Source: Adiantum capillus-veneris (lineage: Eukaryota; Streptophyta; Polypodiopsida; Polypodiales; Pteridaceae). From it: a stretch of DNA of 64,000 bases. The stretch spans positions 188,001 through 252,000 of the forward strand of contig CM043959.1 in NCBI GenBank assembly GCA_014529385.2, read 5' to 3'. Positions 1-10,505 of this stretch are shown piece after piece; positions within the stretch are counted from its first letter, which is position 1; each line of letters opens with the position of its first letter. Under the pieces are notes generated by a model that ran no database searches, was not told the DNA's origin, and saw only the letters and a list, made by a program, of their open reading frames with translations. A program made the translations under genes and the position numbers.

Positions 1-199
1 AGCCAAAAAACGGCTATCATTAGCCCCCCCCTTAGATAATGGTACATTCATGTACCATTTATCCGATCATACAACATGTAGATTGTGTAACGTCTGTCTT
101 TGTCTGCTCTCATCTTTGTATGATTAAGAAACCTTGTGTGATATGAAAGGTTCTCAGAGCCAATAGCAGGATGAAATGAAGTGACGGAGTAAACCTCCT

Positions 200-925
200 T
201 CATCGAGAAAGTTTCCATAAGCACCTCCCAGGATCAAAGATCTTGAAATATCTTTCCCAAAGCGAGATGTATGGTATGGAATCACTTACTGATTTTGATT
301 GAAGAAACTTGTAGATTTTACTGTTGTCCATCATTGCATCTATCACTATGAATGTGATATAAAAGATTGGTTGCTCTTCCTCTTGTGTAAAGTTAATGTA
401 TCTGCTACGATCTTCAAGATCTTGTATGAGCAAATTCCTAAACTGTAGCTCATAAATTTCATTCAACCTGGGTAGGCTCATCAAGTAAAAAATTCTATGA
501 CCTTTATGATTTAAGAAAGCTTGATCCATGCTTCCAGCTGCTATTGAAAGATATTGCAGATAGTTTACCACATAAGTAGATAATAGATGAAGGTTTCTAT
601 TGCTTCCAACACATTGGAAGAGAATAGATTTTGGTACTGATTGATGAAATATCCACATGTAGCAATCAACAAGTTTTTCATCTATGATGAAGACCAGAAG
701 CATCACAATGTGCAACCTCCATACAACAAAGAACCAAGTGAAGAAGATTTGGAAACATCCGTTTATCACCAAGTATTCATGTCCTCTTCCACTTAAGAAG
801 GTATGGTGTCCCCGATGAAAGGTATATGTGAAGAGAGGAGAAGTTGACCTTGAAGAGGTGAAACCCAATGTGAAGATGATTGGGGCTTCAAAAGCTTGGA
901 TTTTCTTGCTAAGAGATTTTCCCAT
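200..925 (-). CDS. Unrecognised 241-aa ORF
   Basis: An open frame of 241 codons runs from the ATG at 925 to a TGA at 200-202. The frame stays open upstream of that ATG, so the true start is uncertain. The middle part (about residues 60-110) is rich in Phe, Trp, Val and Ile and could be membrane-associated or simply translated AT-rich DNA. The last third is more hydrophilic, with an acidic EEEQ stretch. I do not recognise any family, catalytic motif or repeat. It lies outside the CACTA element that begins at 1711, and nothing nearby suggests a function. It may be a real small gene, an exon, or a chance ORF in old repeat DNA. Open length is the only support. Confidence 0.25.
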   Translation of the reverse strand: MGKSLSKKIQAFEAPIIFTLGFTSSRSTSPLFTYTFHRGHHTFLSGRGHEYLVINGCFQIFFTWFFVVWRLHIVMLLVFIIDEKLVDCYMWIFHQSVPKSILFQCVGSNRNLHLLSTYVVNYLQYLSIAAGSMDQAFLNHKGHRIFYLMSLPRLNEIYELQFRNLLIQDLEDRSRYINFTQEEEQPIFYITFIVIDAMMDNSKIYKFLQSKSVSDSIPYISLWERYFKIFDPGRCLWKLSR

Positions 926-1710
926 GAATGAAGAGCCACCCACTAAAACACCATTGGAGAGAATGATACCCTTCTGATAGTTTCCTTTTATGATTTTATC
1001 TTTTACTACTCTCCCATGTTCTTCATCCCCTTCTAAGCCCCCCCTTTGGCAAGGTTGTAACTCCTCACATTGTACCAGCTCAAAGGTTTAGGGTTGTGAT
1101 ATGCAATACGTACTCAATGATCGTATAGATGTATTATTTGGTGAGGTATGTGACTTTGAATGGCTTCGTAAACTGGCCATATGGGTATACAATGGCTGAG
1201 TGTACAAATGGCTGGATGCATTGTCTAAATTATGATTTTGAACTTAGTATACTGGCCATGGCTGGATAAATTTTGGATGTTTCATTATGTGTCGACTTTC
1301 AAATAATAGATTGGGTCCTTGTCGATCCTTGATACGTGGTACTTGAAGTTGTTCGCTGCTGGCCTTAGCAGTTGCCAACTGGCCCTATGTCTAAATATAG
1401 GATGTATGTGTTTTGGATGTTCTACTAAATGTTGGTAATGAGGTAGTGTATGCTATCTGGTCCTAACTTCTTGCCAACTTGTTGGTCTTTCTTTCTATGG
1501 CTTGTTACAAAATCTTAAGCTGTTTGTTTTGGCTTGTAGCATGGCTCATCATGTCTAGGGCTATGGAACTGATCTTCTCTCTCTGTTTGAGGGGTTGGGG
1601 TAGATTTACTCTAAGTCTTGGCTTTATCTGGTAGTTGTATGTTGGAATGGATGGATTGACCATATGTCTAATCGTTGGTTGAACATTGATGTGATGTTCT
1701 ACTGTGTGGG
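926..1710. other. Non-coding repeat DNA flanking the CACTA element
   Basis: No coding sequence is visible. From about 1300 the DNA resembles the DNA just right of the CACTA element: the phrases around 1650-1708 (a 'gtctaatc.ttggttg' segment and 'gttctactgtgtg') recur near 9600-9645. This looks like diverged copies of one low-copy repeat into which the transposon inserted. Confidence 0.4.
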
Positions 1711-1722
1711 CACTACAAGAGG
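1711..1722 (+). repeat. CACTA left terminal inverted repeat
   Basis: CACTACAAGAGG; a perfect 12-bp match to the complement of 9399-9410. It is preceded by the GGG target duplication at 1708-1710. Beyond 12 bp the two ends differ until a shared GACGCT about 25-32 bp in. Confidence 0.95.
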
Positions 1723-1733
1723 CTATTCATATT

Positions 1734-1830
1734 AGCGACGCTCACACAACGACGCTCCAAAACAAAATTCCCGACGTCGCTATAAGCGTCGCAAATTTAC
1801 TTGTAAATTTCCGACGCTCATAGCGACGCC
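1734..1830. repeat. CACTA 5' subterminal repeats
   Basis: Several copies of a GCGACGCT / GCGTCGCTATA motif lie in both orientations within 120 bp of the left end. In CACTA elements such subterminal repeats are the binding sites for the TNPA-type protein, so that role is inferred here. Confidence 0.8.
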
Positions 1831-1861
1831 GATTGGGCTAAAAAAATAAAAGAGAGCGCCC

Positions 1862-1890
1862 AAAAACTCAGATCTCAGATCTGAGTTTTT
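1862..1890. repeat. Perfect 14-bp palindrome with 1-nt spacer
   Basis: AAAAACTCAGATCT, a single C, then AGATCTGAGTTTTT. It lies between the 5' subterminal repeats and the first microsatellite of the CACTA element. Confidence 0.85.
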
Positions 1891-1919
1891 CGGCACCCTC
1901 AAGCAAGGAGCAGGTAACG

Positions 1920-1923
<4 letters not shown>

Positions 1924-1956
<33 letters not shown>

Positions 1957-1959
1957 CTC

Positions 1960-1996
<37 letters not shown>

Positions 1997-2058
1997 AGAG
2001 TAAGGAGAGCCATGTATGCTCCTTCCCTCTCCTCACTCTCATGTTCCGTTCCCCTCTT

Positions 2059-2107
<49 letters not shown>

Positions 2108-2114
2108 TAGTGTT

Positions 2115-2174
<60 letters not shown>
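1924..2174. repeat. Compound CT, CA and GA microsatellites
   Basis: CT tract about 1924-1950, CA about 1962-1993, CT then AC about 2070-2107, and a GA tract about 2117-2174. All are inside the CACTA 5' region. The low-complexity reading frames across them are not genes. Confidence 0.95.
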
Positions 2175-2176
<2 letters not shown>

Positions 2177-2212
2177 TACAAACATAAACAAAAATGCACA
2201 CACACATACATA

Positions 2213-2570
2213 AACAAAGAATGCACACACACATTGAGAGAGGAAAAGAGAGAGAGAGAGAGCATGCATAAACAAAAAACGCACACATTGAGAGAGGAAA
2301 AGAGAGAGAGAGAGAGCATGCATAAACAAAAAACGCACACATTGAGAGAGGAAAAGAGAGAGAGAGCATGCATAAACAAAAAACGCACACATTGAGAGAG
2401 GAAAAGAGAGAGAGAGCATGCATAAACAAAAAACGCACACATTGAGAGAGGAAAAGAGAGAGAGAACACGCATAAACAAAAAACACACACATTGAGAGAG
2501 GAAAAGAGAGAGAAAACATGCATAAACAAAAAAACGCACACACATTGAGAGAGAAAGAGAGAGAAACTTA
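2213..2570 (+). repeat. 50-bp minisatellite, about 6 units
   Basis: The anchor CATGCATAAACAAAAAACGC recurs at about 2262, 2316, 2366, 2416, 2466 and 2516, so the period is 54 and then exactly 50 bp. Each unit combines this anchor with ACACATTGAGAGAGG and a short AG run. Later units have slightly changed anchors. The array is inside the CACTA transposon upstream of its genes. Confidence 0.95.
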
Positions 2571-2756
2571 TTTAACGTCGTAGGAAACTAATTAAAATTA
2601 AAAGACTTAAAGATCTAGCCGACGAGGAGTTGAACTCAAGACCTATTATTCAAGAGGGAAATGGCATAACCAATCTATCATACTTGGCATGGGTGATAGA
2701 AAGGTTATACCATTTATCTCTTTTTATTGGCACACACATCCACACACGCGAACACA

Positions 2757-3442
2757 CACAAGAAGAAGAGAGTTATAACGTCGTAGGAAACTATCCTAAA
2801 AGACGTTAAAGATTAGGTTAGATTTAGACTTACGTTAAATTAGATTTAGGTTTATTTAAGTTAAATTAGATTATATTTACGTTTATTTACGCTAGATTTA
2901 GATTTACGTTATATTAGATTAGATTTAGGTCTCCATAGACTGCGATGCCTGCATAAAGCGGGTGAAGAAAGCCCTCAATGGAATATAGGGTATTGCTACC
3001 TTCACTCATGGTGGGCTCCGTCGATCCAAAAGTACTGGTGAAATGTCTTCAGAAGATAGCGAAGAAGGTGGATCTTCAGGGCGGCAAGAGTCACTACATC
3101 CCCGACACAATGACCATCTAGACAACCTCTAGTCATTCAACAACAACTTCAAAGTTAGTAACAAGAGCAAGAACGGTCTAAAGGGCCAATTTCTGTCGTC
3201 AGATGTGGATGGAGATGAGGCAGCGTCACCGCCGGAAGCTAACTCTCACATCTGTAGTAATGAGAATGCCAACTCTTGCCGAGTTATGTGAAAAATTATG
3301 TGTTAAATCAGTTTTAAGGTTCTTATAGTCCCTGTTAGTTTAGTTCTTTGTTTTTAATATAACATAATTTACGTTAGATTTAGATTTATGTTATATTAGA
3401 TTAGACTTAGGTTTATTTAGGTTTATTTAGGTTTATTTAGGT

Positions 3443-3488
<46 letters not shown>

Positions 3489-3640
3489 GAAGAAGAGAGT
3501 TTTAACATCGTAGGAAACTATCCCAAAAGACGTTAAAGATTAGGTTAGATGTAGACTTACGTTAAATTAGATTTAGGTTTATTTTTAGTTAGATTTACGT
3601 TTATTTAGATTTACGCTTATTTACGTTAGATCGAGTCCAC
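2757..3640 (+). repeat. Direct repeat of about 130 bp, period 727
   Basis: The segment starting AGAAGAAGAGAGTT at 2761 recurs at 3488, followed in both by a 'cgtaggaaactatcc' core, a 'gacgttaaagattagg' core and TTTAGATTTACG-like AT-rich DNA. A shorter third relative starts near 2570. The CA microsatellite at 3447-3487 immediately precedes the second copy, and a shorter CA run precedes the first. Confidence 0.85.
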
Positions 3641-3920
3641 GCAAGAATTACTTACGGTTTAGGGTTTAGAGTTAGACGAACAGTGAAAAGATCTATTGTG
3701 AAAAGATGTTAAGATGCTGTGAAGTGCTACAGTTAGAGAAGAGGCAAAGGGGTTTTGTCCACTACATGCAGTATCATGTAGACGTGGGTCTGTAGATTTC
3801 TTGTACCCACAAATATAGGTATTGAACAATAAAGACGAGATTATAACCCCGTGGTTTTGATCTCCGTGCACCTCTAGACTGAGGTGTGCGGGGATTGGAC
3901 ATGACTAGAGAATGTGAGGT

Positions 3921-3921
<1 letters not shown>

Positions 3922-3976
<55 letters not shown>
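3922..3976 (+). repeat. AG microsatellite
   Basis: About 27 AG units lie 67 bp upstream of the TNP2-like start codon. Its position just before the gene could matter for the transposon promoter, but that is inference. Confidence 0.95.
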
Positions 3977-3980
<4 letters not shown>

Positions 3981-4042
3981 GACGAAGAATGCCAATAGAA
4001 TATTAAATTTGTTGTCCAGGTTATAAAATTTTTATCCTCATT

Positions 4043-6965
4043 ATGAGTAGTGACGAGGATGTGGGACCGTCCAACCGAAACACTTATCTCTCAACGAGGG
4101 TCTTATGTCCTTGTAATCAATGCAAGCATGTTGTGCGACGGACAAGACGTGTTTCTTTGCAGCTCGTTCGCGAATTTGGCGAGTTTGATCCATCTATTAT
4201 AGATCGATTTGTTTCCAATTATAACTCGTCGGACTCTGACGCTGGCCAACAAGCAGCAATCTTGCAACCCAATAGACTTGTTCGCAGGCGCTTTGGTCAA
4301 GCAGCATATGTGAGGCCACAAGATGTAGCCTCTGACAGCTCGGGGGATGATCATGCAGAGCACATTCCCAATGAGGCAATGTTTGAGCCCGAGATTGATG
4401 AAATGATCGAGACGATCATGGATTCAGAAAGGCTTATCTATGATGATATGAAAAGTGACGCCGATATGCCATTGTATAATGGAGCACGTATGTCTAGATT
4501 GAAAGCACTCCTGGTTCTTCGCAACATGCAGGCAAAGTTTGGATATGGTGACACTAGCGTCACAGCGCTTTTCAGGTGATCTATTACAATTAGTTTACTT
4601 TAATACAACTCTAAATGTATAATGATCTGATAGATTTTTACACGACTGTATCGTATTTTTATGTTGTGTAGATTGCTTAAAGAGCACATACTACCAGCTG
4701 ACAATGTGATGCCAAATTCCCGAGATGAAGCAAGAAAGATTTTGCGAAACTTGGGGATGAATTACAATTCTATCCACGCTTGTCCTAATTACTGCATTCT
4801 TTTCAGAGGGGAATACATAGACATGGAGAAGTGTCCGAAATGTGATTCCGAAAGATATCGAGTAGATCTCCACGGGACAAAAATTCCACAAAAGGTTTTG
4901 CGACATTTTCCTCTGCTTCCTCGCATCAAGCATTTCTTCGAATGTAAGTCCATGGCCGCCCTAGCATCATGGCATGAGGAGAATAAATCTTCGGATGGTG
5001 TGCTACGAATTCCTGCAGATTGCGCAGCCTGGAAACATATAGATGGAACATGGTCGGATTTTGCTAGGGAAGCTCGAAATTTGCGCTTAGGCCTGGCTAT
5101 GGATGGCGTAAATCCATTTGGTCAAAGATCAACATCTTACAGTGTATGGCCCGTTGTCATCGTCAACTACAACATTCCCCCGTGGTTGACTACGAAGAAG
5201 GGGCACCTATGGCTAAGCTTGATTGTGCCAGGGCGATATAAAATGGAGAATATGGATGTGTATCTTCGTCCACTATTGGAAGAGCTACAACAATTGTGGA
5301 TTGGCATAGAGGTGGTGTATATGAGCCGACACACAGGACGACGGAATGCTTTGATCATAGGCATTCTAATGTGGACCATGCATGACTATCCCGGGCTAAC
5401 AGAATGCTCAGGTGATCTATTGACACTCCTCACTCAGACACTGTAAATCTTGTTTTTTCCCATAGTTGATCTATTATCATGTGTATACATGCAGGGCTTC
5501 AAACAAGCGGATATAGAGCATGTGTCACATGTGGACCTAGACTGAATGCACGTAGGGCGCCCTCACTGAAGAAGAAAATCTACGATGGTCATCAAGCGTA
5601 TCTTCCAGAGAATCATGTGTTACGCGATGGCTTTTTGGGAAGATAGCCACCAAGGATGTCTGCACAAGCATGGTTAGAGCAGAAGGAGATGTGGGATGAC
5701 AGATTGACTCCAGGGATGAAGAGACTATCTCTATGGTACGAGTTACCATACTGGCCCCGACTCATGATCAATCACTTGCTCGATCCAATGCACATATTCA
5801 AGAATGTGGGTAATCTACTATGGGACCATCTGACCGGCAAGAAAGATACTTTGGGAGCCATAGTTGACCTTAGAAATGTGGATCGTATGGAGCAATATTG
5901 GCCGCAAACAGCGTCTGATGGATCGATAAAACTCCCTCAAGCACCATGGATTTTCACAGGAGCCCAAGAACGCGCAGTAAAAGAGACCATTCGATCTTTG
6001 CGGACCCCCACTGGCGTAATGCACTCGCTCCGAACGTGTTTTACTAAAGAAGGAAAGCTTACCGGTTTGAAGTCACACGATTGGCATAAAATGTGTCAGG
6101 TACGTTCATAGTGGACTTTAATATCATTGCATAAAATGTGGACTTTAATATCATTGTTGCACATACTTTACAGTTTATTTTACCGGTTGCCATTGAGGGA
6201 TGTTTGTCTCTTGACATCCGTAACACAATCTACAAACTTGCAAAGCTGGTGCAATGGATCTCACAAAAGGAGATCAACATAGACTCCATACCATTCGCCA
6301 AACTAAATGCTGTGGAGCTTGTGTGCATGTTTGAGAAACATTTTCCTACTACCATGCTAACCATTCAGGTGCATCTTCTTGTTCACATAGTTGATGAGGT
6401 GGAAATAGCTGGCACAGTTCATTCCAGATGGATGTTCTTCTTAGAGCGTTTCATGAAAACGCTTAAGGGATATGTGCGTCAAAAGGCACGTCCGGAGGGT
6501 AGCATGGCAGAAGGTTGGTTGGTATCAGAGTCCCTAGTAGACATTGGAGAGTGGCTAGACGGATTTGATAAATCCCGGGACACGCTATGGAAAACCATAG
6601 ATGATGAGTGCATATCTGGGATTGTCATGTGCAATCTCGGTGTTGAGAAGAAGATGACGGAAGATCTAGAGGCTAAAATCAACCGATTTTGCATGCTTCA
6701 CAATCCAGTGATGCAAAAGTGGATTTCACAATATGAGGATGCAAAGCAAGAGCGACAAAGGGCACGAATCAAGTGGAGACGGGGAAGACGACCACCGATG
6801 CACTATCCGACTGTTCTGGAGAGCCTACCAACCTTCATGAGCTTAAGATGGTTGCACAACCAATTGGAAAGCGCACAACAATGCGGTGATGAAGTGACTA
6901 AGGAAGAGTGGGAGTACTCTAGGGGTTGCGCGACCAAGGTAAGTTTGCAATGTACGACTAGCTAG
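4043..6965 (+). pseudogene. CACTA TNP2-like transposase, four exons, one nonsense codon
   Basis: This is the transposase that would cut and join the element's ends. The proposed exons are 4043-4575, 4672-5411, 5495-6099 and 6174-6965. Each junction has GT..AG borders and keeps the frame, giving about 889 codons. Exon 1 begins at an ATG and has a CPCNQC cysteine motif as in the transposase-associated N-terminal domain. Exon 2 and early exon 3 match the tnp2 core (ACPNYCILF, CPKCDSERY, DGVNPFG, a LIVPG.. region, and DPMHIFKNV in exon 3). Exon 4 matches DUF4218 (LPVAIEGCL, HLLVHIVDE, RFMKTLKGYVR, PEGSMAEG). The C-terminal DUF4216 seen in many relatives is not visible. One in-frame TAG at 5644-5646 interrupts exon 3. 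A 27-bp tandem duplication lies at 6111-6164 in the third intron. Similarity to the family is clear; the exon borders are my reading. Confidence 0.9.
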
Positions 6966-7428
6966 TGATCAGAGAAGATGCTCAATCAGAAGCCGCTGCG
7001 GTGGTGCCAGACGAGCATCAAGATGCTACTACTCTATATGGGGTGCATGCAGAGGAGCTACAAAATGAAACAGAGGATATGTGTTTAAACGGAGAGCTCT
7101 ATATAGATATAGGAAGTAATGCTGAGTTAGGCGAGGATAATAGAGAGATCTCTTAAAGCCACAAATATTGTATTTGAACAATTTTGCTCCATGTTGTAAA
7201 AGATCTGGCTCTCTAAGTACCTTCCATGGTGTATAAAGCTCTTTTCTACTCGCGCTCACATCTTTTGATTGAAAATTCTGAGTTTTCGACTTGCCTCTTC
7301 TATCACTCAATTCATTGCGTCATTGTATTTATATGCGTCATTACGTCATTGTATTTAATGGTCTTTGCGTCATTGTCTACTCTATTCATTCAATATTAAG
7401 TTTAAATATTCGTGTGTTTAATGCAGGT
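6966..7428 (+). other. Region between the two CACTA genes
   Basis: An open stretch at 6965-7156 (acidic, no recognised domain) directly follows the TNP2-like stop. It may be a further C-terminal exon or alternative reading. The rest to 7428 is AT-rich and ends in TTTAATGCAG, a good 3' splice-site candidate just before the second gene's ATG at 7429. Confidence 0.4.
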
Positions 7429-8756
7429 ATGGATGATGAGGAGTTTCTTTCTTCTTTGTCACCGCAGTAGAGACAGTGGTACGTGGAGCGTCATCGCTCT
7501 GGCGCATCATCCCGCGTTCCTACTCCATCCGCATCTCCCTCTCTTTCGGAGCATTCGGCGCGCTCCGAAGCTTCGGCGCGCTTCGAATCTTCGGCGTCGA
7601 CAAGACGAGCTTCACACTCGTCTAGACACCGGCGCTCTAGTGGTGGCGGTGGCGGTTGTTGTGGGGATTCCGCCACCGATGCCTCCACACCGCCTCGTGT
7701 TCAACGAGGCTCTTTACCCTCCCCTTCTTTGCCCGCCCCCACACCAACCACAACATCGCCATCTACGCCAGGTTTTTCACGGCTGATTGTTCCTAGCAGC
7801 TACACACCTCTACCTACTCCGCTAGGAGCCACCCCACTCGACACTCCTCTCTTCGGGGCCCAGATGCTGGTGGAGACACCTGACGTCCGTACCCCCATCG
7901 ACACGCCGCTAGAGACCCCTGTCGGGACACCGAGGTTCATGCGTCACCGGCTAGAGGGCTTGCCTTACTCCGTCGACTTCAGCGGCGGCATCATCATGGA
8001 TGATGACGGCAAGAAGGTGATCTCGCGCATGCGTGGTCTTTGCTCTCAGCTGTTTAGACACTACATACTAAACAAATGGAGTGAAGTACCAAGTGATTTA
8101 AAAAACAGAGTCATCAGTATACTTCATGATGAGTTTCCCGTTCCAACACGGGATCAGCGCTTCAATGAAGACTTGATGAAGATTCGAATGCGCGAATACT
8201 GCAAACACAAGCGTTCCGAAGTGCAGAAAGCAATTAAGCATGGGTGGAACAGGCCAGATTGGCTGGCCAAAGAAGATTGGAAGAATGCAAAGAAAGCAGT
8301 GCGTGAGAATCCCGACAAGTGGAAGCAGCAAAAGGATGCAGCCAGAGCGCGAGTAAAGGCAGGGAGCTCGCACCACTTGGGGAGCGGTGGATGGGCATCA
8401 TTTGAGGCCGATTTTGTAAGTGTTTTTGCATTGCTCTTTATGTTCGATAGTTTAGGGTTTATGAGTTTTTTAATTCTAACATAATGAATTCTTTGTATGT
8501 TTTGACAGTGGTCGATGAAAGGACGTGATCCCACACCGTACGAGCACGAGTACGCAGGCAGGAAGGGCTTAAACGCCCTGATGGACATTCTCAGTTCTTG
8601 CGGCGGCATGGTTAGTATTAGGGTTTACTCTTTTCTATTTTTTGTATTGTTTTATAAATTTCGTTATATGTTTATACTTACTGAAAGCTGTCTTATTGTC
8701 TTTTTTTGCAGAATCCGACAGATACGCCGCTTGGACACGATGAGACGTCTGACTAG
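7429..8756 (+). pseudogene. CACTA TNPA-like / Transposase_24-type protein, nonsense at codon 14
   Basis: This is the second CACTA protein, expected to bind subterminal repeats and assist excision. Three exons fit with intact frame and GT..AG borders: 7429-8415, 8509-8610 and 8712-8756, about 377 codons. The N-terminal third is a Ser/Arg/Pro/Thr-rich low-complexity region (GC-rich, unlike the rest). The C-terminal part holds the conserved basic/aromatic block (ILNKWSEVP, WNRPDWLAKEDW) and the HHLGSGGWASFEADF end typical of plant Ptta/En/Spm proteins. Exon 2 continues it with WSMKGRDP. The frame from ATG 7429 (MDDEEFLSSLSPQ) meets a TAG at 7468-7470 and is then open to the end, so one CAG-to-TAG-like change seems to have disabled it. 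A later start could in principle rescue most of the protein. Confidence 0.85.
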
Positions 8757-9137
8757 ACGACGTCAGTTTAGCCGTAGCTAGATAGCATTAGTTTAGGGTT
8801 TCTCATAGCTTATGTATCATGAGACGGATTTTATACGTCTTTTTGAACCATGTATATTATTACATTTGTCACTGCAGTTCATTTTGCCAATCAATTCTTT
8901 ATGCCTATGATGTTGTACAATTGTCATTATTACATTTGCCAATCAATTCATTTTGCCTATGATGTGTACAATTGTCAATTTTACGCTTGTCAATTTTGCA
9001 AACAATGCGTCTTGTGGGTGACTATTTTGGGTCTATAATTATCTACCCTTGCACTTTTTTTAAAAAGTGAATCAAGTACAATATGGTTGATGGGTGGCAG
9101 GGCATTCAATGCCCTGTCACCAAAAAAAAATTCTCTC
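8757..9137 (+). other. CACTA 3' non-coding region
   Basis: AT-rich sequence with imperfect repeats of a 'tgccaatcaattc' / 'tacaattgtca' phrase (8880-9000). No ORF or RNA gene was recognised. It probably holds the 3' UTR and polyadenylation region of the TNPA-like gene. Confidence 0.6.
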
Positions 9138-9390
9138 GAGCGTCGCTATAACCGTCGCTATTTATGGCTCTGTAGCGTCGCTATAGACTTCTGTTTAAAC
9201 GTCGCTATAACCGTCGCTATAGGCGTTGCTATATGCGTCGCTATGAGCGTCTCCATATAGCCACGTTCATAGCGACGCATATAGCGATGCCTATAGCAAC
9301 GGTTATAGCGACGCTCTCGTAGGGACGGCTTTAGCGACGCCGGGGGTTATAAAAACCCAGTGTATTTCCGTCGCTAACAGCGTCACAAGA
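9138..9390. repeat. CACTA 3' subterminal repeats with 48-bp inverted arms
   Basis: About 15 copies of GCGTCGCTATA-type motifs in both orientations. The segments 9200-9247 and 9267-9314 are near-perfect inverted copies of each other (a few mismatches) around a 19-bp spacer, so this end can form a long cruciform. The 5' end has only a handful of such motifs. Confidence 0.9.
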
Positions 9391-9398
9391 GCACACAA

Positions 9399-9410
9399 CC
9401 TCTTGTAGTG
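9399..9410 (-). repeat. CACTA right terminal inverted repeat
   Basis: CCTCTTGTAGTG, followed by target duplication GGG at 9411-9413. Confidence 0.95.
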
Positions 9411-9413
9411 GGG

Positions 9414-9730
9414 GTTAATGGATTAGATAATCGGGTCCTTATTGATGTTTGGTATAAGGGAGGATATGCTACCCTTTGCTGGTCTTGGCTATTTTTTGCC
9501 GATGGTTTGCGGGTTATTTCATTGTTGCCGACTCTTGGGGTTGATTTACCTTGACTCTTGGCATTATCTTTTTTTAGTGTTGAAAAGGATGGACTAGCCA
9601 TGTGTCTAATCATTGGTTGGACTTTGATGAGTTGTTCTACTGTGTGTGGTTATTGAAATAAGTTGATCGGGTTCTTGTCGCGATGTTTGCTATAAGGTAC
9701 GATTTGGTGATAGGTTCCAAGCCGACCTTT
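9414..9730. other. Non-coding DNA, right flank of CACTA
   Basis: No gene. It contains diverged copies of the repeat also seen left of the transposon, for example 'gggtccttattgatgtttggtataagg' (9433-9460), 'gggttcttgtcgcgatgtttgctataagg' (9668-9697) and a weaker relative at 1313-1340. Confidence 0.4.
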
Positions 9731-10120
9731 GGGAAGGGTAATGGTTGCTATACATTACTGGCCCTGGCTATTGCGGTTAATCCTCTCTCTATCTCTTTTC
9801 TATGTCTCTCACCAGCTATTCTATACAGAAAACATATGGATGGTGTAAAGGACTAGGTGCTATCTGGCCGGTTGGATGGACTGGTTGGCAGAGTGTATGG
9901 CTTGGTTGGTTGGGTTATCCTCGACTGACTCTTGTGTTGTTGTTGGCTGGGTACAGTAGCTATAGAATTATTAACTGATTGGCCGACTATATGGCTTTGT
10001 TGGTTGATTTACCCTCCACTAACTCTTATTTTACTCGCCCGTTGGATGCAGCAATAATGTTTCTGCTAAATTGTTGGGTATTCTTATGATGGAAAGGGGT
10101 AATGAATGTTGTACATAGCT

Positions 10121-10218
<98 letters not shown>

Positions 10219-10505
10219 TGTATCTCACCAGCTATTGTGTACAGAAAAAATATGGACTCTGTGAAGGACTTGGTGCTATCTGGCCGGTTCGCTGGACTGG
10301 TTGGCCGATTATTTGGCTTGGTTGGTTAGTTTATCCTCGACTGAATCTTGTATTGTTGCTGGCTGGGTGGAGCATTAGTAGAATTACTGACTGGTTGGCC
10401 GATTATATGGTTTGGTTGGTTTGTTTACCCTCGACTAACTCTTGTTTTACTGGTTGGTTGGTTGCAGCAACAATGTTTTTGCCAAAGTGTTGATTATTCT
10501 TATGT
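9731..10505 (+). repeat. Tandem duplication, period about 360 bp, with CT expansion in copy 2
   Basis: Copy 1 is 9731-10090 and copy 2 is 10091-10505. Matching anchors in order are 'gggtaatg', 'taatcctctc', 'accagctatt', 'ggtgctatctggccggtt', 'cctcgactga' and 'gcagcaa.aatgttt'. Copy 1 has a CT run of about 17 bp (9782-9798); the equivalent site in copy 2 is a pure CT run of about 90 bp (10124-10214), which accounts for most of the length difference. The unit is itself rich in repeated GGTTGG words. Confidence 0.9.

Larger units (their letters stand above)
1711..9410 (+). mobile_element. Complete CACTA (EnSpm/CMC) DNA transposon, 7,700 bp
   Basis: Both ends are visible. The left end begins CACTACAAGAGG at 1711 and the right end is its exact complement, CCTCTTGTAGTG, ending at 9410. 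The 3 bp on each side (1708-1710 and 9411-9413) are GGG, the 3-bp target duplication typical of CACTA elements. Inside the ends are dense GCGTCGCTATA-type subterminal repeats. The body carries a TNP2-like transposase gene (4043-6965) and a TNPA-like gene (7429-8756), both on the + strand. Each has one in-frame stop codon in an otherwise open frame, so the copy looks structurally complete and recently autonomous but probably no longer able to supply its own proteins. The 5' region between 1.9 and 4.0 kb is swollen by micro- and minisatellites. Confidence 0.95.

Noticed and set aside
1780-2545. Several long low-complexity frames (Ser/Leu, Cys/Val, Arg/Glu repeats)
   Set aside because: They are translations of CT, CA and GA microsatellites and the 50-bp minisatellite inside the CACTA element.
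2620-2700. tRNA-like sequence on the minus strand (GATTGGTTATGCC ... GAGTTCAACTCC)
   Set aside because: The A box is poor, no cloverleaf can be drawn with paired acceptor ends, and there is no clear SINE tail; it lies within the CACTA element.
3411-3446. Telomere-like TTTAGG repeats
   Set aside because: The unit is about 10 bp (GTTTATTTAG), not the plant telomere heptamer TTTAGGG, and there are only about four units.
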